From assembly GCA_011037195.1 (NCBI GenBank), contig JAAEAF010001578.1, forward strand, positions 1 to 64,000: a stretch of DNA of 64,000 bases, given 5' to 3'. The stretch comes from Triatoma infestans (taxonomy: Eukaryota; Arthropoda; Insecta; Hemiptera; Reduviidae). The translations under genes and the position numbers were made by a program. This document shows positions 12,301 to 24,300 of this stretch, piece by piece; the first letter of the stretch is position 1; each line of letters begins with the position of its first letter. Under the pieces are notes generated by a model that saw only the letters and a program-made list of their open reading frames with translations, ran no database searches and was not told where the DNA came from.

Positions 12301-15300
12301 TGTTCTTGCTCAGTACTTCTACCAGTTTTGATCTGATCAGATCTCCCTTACTCCCAGGTATTCCTTCCACCTTTTCGATGACTTTTTTAACGTTGGACAC
12401 GTTTTCTGTCAGTCGAACATTTTGGGACTCAAGTTGGGTAATGGCTTGTGCAAGAAATACGCAATTGTCAGAAATGAATGCAAGGTCGTTCCTTAAATTA
12501 GGTTTCTCGAATAAAGACTTGGCTGTATTTATCGCTACTGCTTCGTCTTCGAGATGTGAAAGGACATTCTTGATTTTATTGTAGTTTTCATAGTAATACT
12601 GAGCTGCTTCCAGCCAAGTACCCCATCTTGTCAATATTGGTTCTGGTGGAAGGCACAAGTCTGGATAGAGATCTTTTAGCATTTTAATGCGACTTGGTGC
12701 TTTTAAGAACACTTTTTTAACCGAGGAGATTAAGGAATCTACGTCACTGAACAAAGATCGGACAGTTTCTGCTACTCGATGCAAGGCATGAGCAATACAC
12801 GTCACATGAATTATCTTAGGATAAAATACCTGAATAGATTGCCCAGCCTTGACCATGTTGGGGGCAGCATCAGAGAGAAACAAAAGAACTTTTTCGTTCA
12901 AAACTCCACTGGGCCATAGGATATGCATTGAGGCATCGAAGAATCGTGAAATGGTGGAATGATTGCATTTTTCGAGAACCTCACAGTTCAAAAGGAATGG
13001 CTTTGAATCCACATCAGCATCACTGTCAAGTTTTCCAATAACTGCATTGGCAATATACCTGCCCTCAACGTCAGTGGTTTCATCAATTGACACCCAAATC
13101 GGTCCATCTTTGATATGTTCTCGAATTTTGGTTAGTGTATCTTTATAGATATCTTCCAGGTAGTTTTTCCGCAGAGTGCTCTCGTCAGGCATTTTTTTCC
13201 CAATATAGGTCTCTAAGAATCCTTTGAAATGAGGATTTTTAAGTTTGTGGAAAGGGATATCTGCTCTAACCAAAGCCCGACACAGATCTGTACTCAGAGT
13301 AGACTTACTTGATGATGGAGATGTAAGGAAGGCTTGATAGGACGTCCTCTCTTTCTTTCTGTTTTTATTCTCTATGTGCGATCCGGTGGCAATATGTTGG
13401 GTGACTTGGGAACGTTGAGAGCAAGAAACGCGCTTGTCACAAGCTGTGCAGTACAAAATGTCTCCATCACTTCGAAAAAGTTCTGCTGGAAACTCGCGAA
13501 GATATTTAGCAACCAGTTGTCTGTTTGAGGCCGATGTTCGTGGCATTTCACCCAAAAAAGAATACACTAAGTGACCGAACGAAATGAATTGGACACTTCA
13601 ACGAACGAGCTGAAAGAACAGACAACGTCAGACAACTTCAAAGAACTAACAAGTGCCCGTCACTGTTTAGCAGCATTCTGTGTAAATTACAATAACCATT
13701 GTACCCACTGTGATTCACAGCCCTACAGTCTGTGGTTCACAGTTCCTGTCAACCACCTCCCAATTATGAAAATATGCCCAAAATGAAAAATATGAAAAAA
13801 TATGTACATATTTTGATTAAATATGTAGAAATATTTATTTATTTTGATCAAATATGTATAAATATGCGATAACATCCAAATATGTGGAAATATGTGAAAT
13901 AAAAGTAGACTCAAACGGCTTAAAAAGTGTCAGTATGAATACTTCTAGTTGAAAAACGTCTGTAAATTGCCTAGAAAAAAATATGTAAATACATACGAAT
14001 CCGTTCCCTAGTCATGACAGAATGGAACAGCGCATTTGGAGGCCGCCTTCAGTCCTTCAGTGAATTTCTCACCATTTTTTGTTTTTCAATTAAAGCACCA
14101 TAAATGAATTCAATATTCTAGTATTTTATCTATGCGTTCATTATTAAAAAATTATTTGCCGCATTGTATTTGGCCAACCAGGCTTAGCGCTAATTCAGAT
14201 GCTTATTGCGCATTGCATGAAACACTTGCGCTGTAAGATAAAATCATTTACATAAAAGGCGAAAAAGAGATGTACTAAAATCCGGTTCAAGCGGAACTCC
14301 ACTGTCTTGGACAACAAATCCTGGCATCAACCAGTGTATCAGAAATCTTTTACGAAGCCATGACATTTGGGAGGCGTGGAAGATAATTGTCGACGACAGT
14401 TCTGGCAAGAAAGGAGGCGAGCGCGCAGTACGATTAACGACCTGGATCTCCAAGTAAAGTTGTCAGAAATAAGAAAGATAACAAGAAAACCAAACTGACT
14501 TTGTATGCTGGATAGAAGTTTCTTAATGGGACATTGTAGACTCCAAGGGGCATGGGTGCAGAGTCCACTATAGCGGTTAAGTCGCCCTGGACAAACATGA
14601 CAAATTGCCACCCCTAAGGTATATATACGTATTTTTTTAAGGAAGTCAATACATGTTCAAACACAAGCTGTATGTGTCTATCCATGATCAGAGAAGTATA
14701 TGTATGTTCAAACAAGTTTAAGCATCTTCCTTCACAACTTCTGCGTTAATTATTCAATAATACCGTAAATATTTTTAGCTTTCAGAGGTAAACAATATAA
14801 ATACGCTAAGCACTGTAAATTTTTAGCGAACAAAAAAATCGATATGTGAATTTTTCTCACACTTACAGCCAAAATGGCGCCCCTAAATATTGGCGCCCCG
14901 AACAAATGTCCGGGTTGCCTGCCGCTAGAGCAGGCGCTGATGGATGCCTGAAGAAGCATGGACTACTGATGCCTGAGCAGCCAAAAAAAAAAGAAACGAT
15001 AACACCTGCAGAAGGGATTAGCTCAATGGTAGCGCGCTGGACTAGCAACAGGTTCTAGTCCAGCAAAGCTGCCCTTAGATATTTTTCTTCCTAGGAGCTT
15101 CATACAGCTCACCTGTCCGTGGACAGTGTTATCTGTATTATTATTATTATTATTATTATTGAACTGGGTGCCTATTGGCTTGGGATCTAGGCCTATATGG
15201 CTTTTATCCGCCCAATTCATCCCCCTAATTAATCTCCCGGGTAGTCTACCGGTCAATCTGCAATATCCAAAGATATCCTTCAACTCCAACTCACCCAGGC

Positions 15301-18300
15301 AATCCCGCGAGAGTGGTGCCCTCCCAAATACACGAAACCTAATACCAGCGAAACGGGGACACTGACATAAGTAGTGATACACCGTTTCCCTAACTCCATC
15401 ATCACAGTTCTGACATATGGGACTAGACGTCCTCCCTATATTATGCAAATGACTAGACACCTATATGTGTGTTATCAGTATACCCACCAAGGTCCTCATT
15501 CCTATCCTACTAAAGGACAGGAGTTAGTCTGAAACCCCTGCTTAGTCCCGTTGATAAATCTTTTAGCCTGGAGGGACCCCTGCGTGTCCTCCCAGCATTT
15601 CTCCAAAACTCTCGCCTTCCAAATTCTAATCTGACTATCACAAAACCTCTTAGTGACAGCAAGGGCTGGCTCGAGACCGCAAAAAGAAAAAGAGAATCCC
15701 TCCCTAGCCAGCCGATCCGCCCTCTCATGCCCTCTATTCCCGCATGTTCGGGTACCCAATAGAGCTGCAACTTTCCCCTCCGAGCTAAGGTGTTAAGCCT
15801 TCTCCTACACTCTCCACCAATTTCGAACTCCAACACGGCTGCTTGCTCAAAGCCCTCAGTGCGGCCTGACTGTTAGAGAATATCCGCACCTCTTTAATCT
15901 CTCCCTGCCACTTCCCCACAAGGTAGCAGCATTCGATAATTTAAAAAAGAAATCCCTCAGATTCTGTGATAACATCGAGAACACTTCCTAAAACATCTCC
16001 GTAGCACGTACTACAACACAACATCAATGAAGAGAGAAGAGCAAATATCCTGCCTAAAAACTTTAACCCAGAAAAATTGGCGTAGAAGGGATGCCATGCC
16101 GTAAGGTAAATCCTGCAGGCATCAGTAGTAGGGATACCACTTCAGGGTGGTGCAAATTGTTTACATTTGCCATACAATGATTTTTCAGGGGGTTTCTTTA
16201 TGAGACTTAAGGAAAAAGCTCTAAGCATTTACCTGTAAGCACCGCCCATCAATTTATTGATGACCAAACCAATATCATGCAGCGTATAAACATAGCCACG
16301 TGGGATATGTGGCCTTACATCTCTCAGAATGTATCCCAAAGTGTTGGCAGGTCCTTGCTTCTGTATATAAAAAATTAAATTAATTAAAATTTCAGATCAT
16401 AAAAGAAAACATTAAATTATAATAATCAGTCATAATTTACTTTCTCTTACTTGCTATAAAAGAGGAAGTTGTACTTTCACCGGAAATGCATGTTTTGAAA
16501 CTCTCTAAGTATGGATCGTAATATAAGAGAAAGTAATACTTAGAAATAGACTTAATTTCTTTACATCTAAAGCAACACCGATAAAACTAATTTTTCAAAG
16601 TGTGCCAATTTTTTTTTTTTCTAATTAAATAATTTTAAAAATTAATAATTAATAAACAAAAACAAAACCAAAAAAACAAAAAAAAATTAATATTAAGCAA
16701 GCTATAAAACTACGTGCAAAACCGCTTACAGTATTATACAATTCTTCTAGGCGAGGTATTGTTAAAAATTTTCGCATGCTAACGCCATTTTCTAATAAAA
16801 GCTTCACAAAATCTATGCGATCATGTTCCAAAGCTTGCATCATTGCCTCATCCAGAGCACCTGAATAATGAAAAAATTAAAATAAAATAAAAAAATAATA
16901 AAAAATAAAATAAAATAATAATAATAATAAAAAATCAAATACAATAAAAAATAAAATCTACTTATTTACAAAATTACAATCAAAACTAAAAACTTCAAAA
17001 AAAAAATCGTACTTACAGTGGGGACTTATTTCTTAGAAGTTTTTTTTAATTTTTAAAATTGAATATTCCTTTTTTTTTTTAGGAAGTGCTGGGAAAAATG
17101 GGTAAAGTTCCATCGTATTGGCTTTATTGGTCTATTCATCTATGGGGAGAGACCAAAACCCCACTAGAAAAACCCAAAGAAAAACAACAAACTGAGTATA
17201 AAACAAGAATCCAGACCCGGATCTCACGTAGCCCAAAACAAATCGGGACCATAACCTTGAAAGAAGGAAATAAGCCTAAGCACTAACCACAGACATCATG
17301 TTTTTCCGACTTAAGGTCATCCATAGAACCTAATTTTTCCCTAAAAACCTTACAAAAACCTCTAACCGTAGACTCATAACATAGTGGGAAATACCACTAA
17401 CTATGCGAGGACTTGGAGGCAGACACAATTTTAGGCCTGCCCTCGGATATAATGACTCCTAGATACGACTTCCAAAAACCCTTCAAAGTCTTGATACTGG
17501 AGAGAGGGGCATGGAAAAACGGGCCGCCAATTTCAGGCGAATCTATGTGGTACATGGACGGATCTAGGACGGAGCAAGGAATGGGAGTTGGCATGTACGG
17601 GGCGCATCCGAGATTTCACATCTCGGTGAGCCTGGGAAGACCAGACACGATCTTTCAAGCGGGTGGCCATAAGGATAGCAGTTGGCGTTCTCACTGGCCA
17701 TTGTAAACTTAATAAGCACATACACCGCATGGGCCTGGCAACGGATAGCCTATGTAGGTTTTGTCAGGAAGAAGAGGAAACAGCACTGCACGTTCTATGT
17801 CAATGCGAGGGGCTTGTATGGCTGAGGTATCGCCTCTTTGGAGAGGAGAAGCTGACAGCCTGCAAGCCTCAGCCAGGGGCCCCTCTTCGGTCTATTAAGG
17901 CAGACAGGACTCGAGAGGGTGCTCTGATGGGGGGTGTTCTTAACCGACCACCTAGGAACCTTCCCAGATTCCAAAGTTCAAATAAAGGACAGGGCTGGAG
18001 AGGGGTCTCCAACTTAGGGGGTACCACAATAGACCCATGGGGGTCGCGGTGGCGCAGGCTGAGGAGCCAATCCCCCCATAGAATCTAATCTAATATTGTA
18101 GACTCAACAAAAATGGTCTAGTATAAGCCCCATTACTAAGAGGGGTCTTCTTAAAACATACCTCCCACCCCCACCAGTAATGAATCCAATCACATGCCAG
18201 AGGTTGTCCCATCAATAACCACGCTGTCCGAACCCTCCCCCCTCCCAATGAGCACCTTGAACTTTCGACAAACTTGGTACAGTCATGTCTTAAGAACGTC

Positions 18301-21300
18301 GGACCGATAGGTGGGCCAAAGAAATGTTTTAAGAGTGACTGTCTGCCGGATCCTGGATGGCGAAGTCTGTCTGGATAGAGATGCAAGGATGGTTTTAATC
18401 CAATGCAGGCAAAGCCTAAAGAAACACAAAAGGGCGATTCTTGATAACGCCTTATTATCTTCGCATTATCAGGTTGGATAGCCATCTTGTTGAAAATACA
18501 TTATTTGACGGGCGTAGGTGGAAATTTTTCACGCAAATCTGAAAGAATTTCACTAAAGAAATGAAGATACCTGTCTGCATTAAAAAAAAATGCAAGCCAA
18601 TAAAGTGATTCCCCCTATTAGACCGCACATTTATCGAAATTATTGTGTGACACCATGTCACAGGGAAGGGATTAGCTTAGTGGTTAGCGCGTTGGACTCC
18701 CATGCGGAGGTCCCGGGTTCGAGTCCAGTGCTACCGATAGATTTTTTTTCTTCCTAGGAGCCTCTATAGCTCACTGTTCGGTTACTGACAGTGTTGTCTG
18801 TAGCGAGAGAACACTATCCAGAGGCCGCAGTGCAGTGAGAAGGTTCCGGGCGCCAATGACCATAGATGTTGACGCGCCTTAAATTAGAAAAAAACTGACA
18901 CCATGTCACGATATGTCTCTCCCACTATAATTTCATCGAACTTACTTAGCCTTTTCCTAGTTCCCTTCACTCCCCCCCCAAGAATTGATGGGGTCTTGGT
19001 TTCTGGGATACTGTACCCTGACTCCTCAAGCAACGGGTCAAAATCAGTAGATGGCATGTGGTAAGACTAACAAGGCATGCGATCAGTCACGCAGCTAGAA
19101 ATAGCGAAGTACTGAACTACAGGCGAAAACGCCCAAATGCTTGCGATTGAGGTACGACTTGTAGTGTACCGTTGGTTAACCATAGTTCCGTTGTCCCTGG
19201 GACATGTGCTAAGCGGTTTGGGTACAACGCAATATAAAGGAGTACTCTTGCCAACGCATTGACGATGGAAGTGCTTTACTCTATATGGCTCACTGGGGCT
19301 AAAGTAGAGTTTGCCTTCCACGGTTAGCCTCCACGCGCTGGTTGGTTTCGAAATCTCTTATTTCTGCAGCTTAATAAAAATTATAATCGGATCATATATT
19401 TGGAATCTTTGAAAAAATTAAGTATTTTTTTGTCATCTTACTTTCCAAAAAAAATTGGATGTGGCAAAAATTGGTGTTAGAACTGGTCACCCATAATAAG
19501 CAGTAGCCGTGGAAAATGTTACCGACTATAAAAGCCAAAATGGTCGTGGGAAGAGGGAGAAGATCTAACAAGAGATGGATTAAGGACGTCTAGGAAGGGG
19601 AAAAAGCAGGTATGTGAGCTCAGTGTAGATGATTGGAGTGCAAGGAAGGAATATTTTGGGTTCCACCATTTTGACGAAAATGATCAAAACAAAATGCCCT
19701 TTTTTTTTTTTTTTAAAATTTTTTTATTTTTATTTTTTTTTAATTAATTCCTTACCTGGTGGCCATTCTTGGCCATATATAAAAATTTCTGATTGTGCTA
19801 TATCAACACGATTCCATGTCAACGCTAAACTTAGTTGTTCAGATGGTGAAAGATGCTGGCTTTTAAATAATGCTGTCAATATTGTCTGATCTAATTCTTG
19901 GTTATTGTTTTCTGCACGATCGCTGATGCGGAAAACTGTTATCTGTGGAAAAAAATTGGAGAAAAGAAAAAAAAAGGTTAAAAATTAGAAAATTAAAATT
20001 ATGAAATAAATCATACGACGACTTTTACCTTACCGTGCCCGCAAGGAGTATCTGTTGCATGTAATTACTGGGGAGGAGGCGACCCCATGCGTTACCACAG
20101 CTCAGTACTCCATGCACTTCGTCAGAACAGTACACAATACACTTAAAACTACATACACTCTACACTTTACAGAGAAAGACAAACACAGTACACAAACTAG
20201 GGTTTCCTTCCCTAGTTAACTGGCGTAAGCCACGGGAGAAGGAAGGGATTAGCTCAGTAGTAGCGCGCTGGACTAGCAACGGGGAGGCTGCCCTTAGATT
20301 TTTCATCCTAGGAGCCTCTACAACTCACTGTCCCGGTGATAAGCAGTGTTGTCTGTAGCTAGAGAACACTGCTCCAAAGGCCGGCAGTGCACTGAGAAGG
20401 CTCCAAAGGGCACAACAAATCTTTCAGGTCGCAGTGCGATAATCCCCTACAACAATCTACTCTTACTCCTTTTTGTATAAAACTGTATATTTCAGTAACA
20501 TTGGAGTAACAAGAAAGTAGTCACAAGTGTTTCACAACCAGATTTCTACTTTTTTCATTCAGACTGACGCAAGTTTCAGAGCTTTTTTCATGTCACTGTC
20601 ATCCAGGGACTAAGTCTGCCTGTTTCAGATCTGGAAATGATCTACTCATCACGAATACTTACCAAATTTTTTTTACGTGTACACTGAAGTAGTTCACTAT
20701 AGAGACATTCAGCCTGTTCCTTTCCCACTTCAAAAGTCCTTTCAATTGTATCGATTAAGTATTCTTTCATATTTTCAAGTACCGTCTGTTCACCTGATTC
20801 TGAATCTGAAGCGTACCTGAAAATAAAAAAATAATAAAAATAAGTAGATCATTTTTAGGCTTTCGCGGGTCATTTCCAACTCTAACCCTATGGCGCAACA
20901 GCTCATGAAGGCTTGCCAGACGGCGATTTGTTTGAATAGGGAGGCGTGTGGTAAGCACGCCGCAGTTCCCACGCCGTTTAGTTCCGGCCTTCGCTACCTA
21001 GGGCGCTACTAACTTAGCTACCCACTTTTCATCACGATGCTGGGTCAACACCGACTTTCCCTCATGGGGAGTCGAACCCTGAATTCTCGCACGAAAGGAG
21101 AATGCGCTAGCCATTAAACCAACGCGAGAGGACCGCCATTTCTAAGCAAAATAAAAAAATCATTTCAATCTATACGTTCTCAAAGCCTTTAAAATACCTC
21201 CCTCCCTGGTTAGAGAATGTAAAAGATTGCAGGTTAGGATTGATGTAGGCAGGTTACCTTAGGCTTTCGCGGGCCATTTCCAACCCTAACCCTATGGCGC

Positions 21301-24300
21301 AACAGCTCATGAAGGGCCAAGGCTTGCCAGACGGCGATTTGAATAGGGAGGCGTGTGGTAAGCACGCCGCAGTTCCCACGCCGTTTAGTTCCGGCCTTCG
21401 CTACCTAGGGCGCTACTAACTCAGGTTAGGATTGATGTAGGCAGGTTACCTTACTCTATAACCAAACAATAACCTCCTCTAACATTCAACACTCTATTCT
21501 TCCTTAACATGTATCGTACCTTTTATTTATTTATTTTTTAATCGTTATATGTGCTAATTTTTTTTTTTATATTACACAATTTACTGTATTTATTTTTGTT
21601 TTTTTTTATGTAGTTCCTGAGGAAAGACGACATCAAAGGTGTCCGAAATGTCGTCTCAGCTAACAAATTTTTTGCTTGTTTAATTATAGGTTTATTTATA
21701 ATAGAACAAAGATACAACGGGAGACTTAGACCACATAATATGTCAGCCAAAACATGGCCATGGAAAAAAATTAAGCCACGCCCCTTTTTTTGACCAAGTA
21801 TCAGTGCTCCATTAGCTTTCAAGATGAAACAATGATTTCTTGTAGGCCACTGTACGCGTTCTCACAACCTGAAAACTTAAGTGTTTCTCCAAAGTAATTG
21901 CTGTGTAGTGGTGGTACCACTTGTAAGGTTACTGACCCAGCCCTCTTAGACAAAATTACGCAATCATAAATTATTTATTAGCGAAGGGAATAGCTAAGTG
22001 GTGAGCGTACTGGACTCCCACGTGGAGGACCCAGGTTCGAGTCCAGCTGTGCTACCCTTAGTTTTTTTCTTCCTAGGAGCCCCTACAGCTCACTGTCCGG
22101 TGGTGGACAGTGTTGTCTTTAACGAGAGAACACTGTCCCGGAGGCACTAAGAAGGCTCCGGCGCCAATAACCATAGATGTTTGGCGCGCCTTAAATTAAA
22201 AAAAAAAAAAATCATTTATTTTACACAAAATTATAATTACAAAATATTATAAGATTATCGCGAATCTTAATTACTAATTACAACAATTCCAACGGGATTC
22301 ACCTCACTATACCCGGGCACAATCTATTTATGTTCTACTTATACCCGTACTTGATTCCCGTGTATACCCGTTTCCCTTTGGTACTCAGGGGTAGTTTTTA
22401 AGGACCGTGCCTTTTCCTCTTGGGGTTTGCCAGTCCCTCCGTTGCAAGCAACTGGTGTCGTTTAACAAGAGAAGGATGTCACCAACATGGAGAGACTGTT
22501 AGTGCAATTACCTCGCCATGCCGAACCCAGGCACTCCCCCGCTTGACCCATTTAAGGGCAGGTTGAGATACGCTCAACCAGCGCGCAAAGTGATCACACA
22601 TAGTTGTCACATTCCACTCCCAGAAGCTAGAGAAGGCACCCCCTAGCAAGCTGTGGTGAACCGCGCACACCCAGCAAATGCGCTTCCAGTTACGGGCTGG
22701 CACCGGGGTTTAATTTATATTGCGAGTCTCCTCCCGCTTAACTCATGACCTCGGTCATTGGAGTTATTGATTAAAACACGGCCACTATGAATTCAACCTC
22801 AACTGCAAGCAATTGGCTTGGAAACTGACGCTTGCGCGCGTAGTTCAATATTTCAACTCTAACGAGCTAGCGTGACCGATCGCACGCACGATGGATCTAC
22901 AGATTTCATCTACTGATTCCTGTCCATTGCCTCAAGTACAGGGGTGCAGTAACCCAGGATACTTACAGGCAACCCTGCAAGGGGAAAGGATCAGGATTGG
23001 GTTGGTTGGGGTGAGGGATTCCCCAACCTGGAGAGCCAGTGGCTGATTGCACCCCGATGGGTGGGCGATGGTGACGCCACATACCCACGCCCAACTTATA
23101 CCCGTACTAACCAACTATTCAAGCCGAGCTCGAACTTTGTTTGCCCTTGCACCCTTCTGTTCTCATATCCGCTCAAAGGGATTGGGGCAACCCACCAACA
23201 CTCTATCCACGATCACAACCGGCTTTAGAATGAATGCTACTGACAGGGCCAGGGGGCCCAGTTGTGCCCCATTACTGTTGACTCAGCAGGTACAACGTTG
23301 GGGCACCTTTTCACAACACTCGCCCTCGCTATTGCACCACACCACTACAGCTGTTTTTATTTTATGACACTTATAATTAAAAATAGTACTTCTCTCACTA
23401 TTTTTGTCTTAATAATTATTGCCAGAATTATAAACAGGATTACTAACTTATGAGTAAAGGCTAATAAATCTGCTGCTCTTCCAGATCCATCGCAAACAAC
23501 TACAGGAACTGGCGGACTATCTGTCACATATTCTAATACGGCTCTTATAGTATTTGTACCACCTTCAATTACTAGACACACTACTGGAGTACTGCAATGG
23601 GTGCCTGTAAAATAAAGAACCACTATTATGAGACGTCCAGGTCAATATGGGTGATGATGCAATACACTTCCACAAAAAAAAAAAAAAAAAAAAAAAAATC
23701 TGGCGTGAAACACTCACACAACTTTCACTTATTGCAGTTTAAAATATTGTAATTGACAAATTTTATAGTAAGTATAAAGAAAACTGTTCAGTTTGGAAAA
23801 AAATCGCGAAAACTGTTCAGTAAAAAACGCATTTCCGGTTTTACTAATTTTTCTTAAAACTAGGAATTTTGGGAATAACTAAGAAAGCACCTTAGAGGAA
23901 AACATATCCCCCAACGCTTCCCAAAGAAGTGCCCTTAAAATCAATTTTACCGGAGAAATGTTTTAAATAAAAGTTGTAGCTCTTTGTATGTGTCGTTGGA
24001 GCCATTTTGGAGAAAAATCACAAACAAACTGAAAAAAAAGAAAGAAAAACATTTAGTAAAGTGGTACTTCCAGTTAGAACGATTTTTTTTACGAAAAGCT
24101 TATTCTCAAGTCTTCTGGTAGCACTTTTAACGAAATATTGAGTTTTTTAACATTCTACGATTTTTCGTATTTTTTGAGATATGCTGTCCGATAGACAGCC
24201 AGGCAGACAGATACTGACCAATTCCTAAAAACCATTCTTTTGGACTCAGGGGACCTCAAAACGGATATATCCGGTGAAAACTCGATATCGAAAATTTGAC

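Larger units (their letters stand above)
11741..14017 (-). mobile_element. hAT-family DNA transposon with terminal inverted repeats
   Basis: Ends carry inverted repeats of about 30 bp: left GTCATGACTAAGGAACGGAT, right (reversed) GTCATGACTAGGGAACGGAT, continuing into TATGTATTT. Both subterminal regions are rich in AAATATG-type motifs. One uninterrupted transposase ORF lies between. No convincing 8-bp target duplication is visible in the immediate flanks. It sits in the TRPM intron between visible exons 6 and 7. Confidence 0.85.

Noticed and set aside
12195..12584. Plus-strand frame of 129 codons
   Set aside because: It is the antisense shadow of the hAT transposase.
18663..18740. Functional tRNA gene
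   Set aside because: A and B boxes are present but the sequence recurs as the head of a dispersed 230-bp repeat and does not fold into a full cloverleaf; called a SINE.
19520..19600. [20 protein letters not shown] plus-strand stretch as a gene piece
   Set aside because: Resembles a retrotransposon C-terminal fragment but is too short and degenerate to call.
22479..22703. Reading frame in the GC-rich island as a gene
   Set aside because: Composition is low in typical coding signal, with no recognisable motif, and frames on both strands are about equally open.
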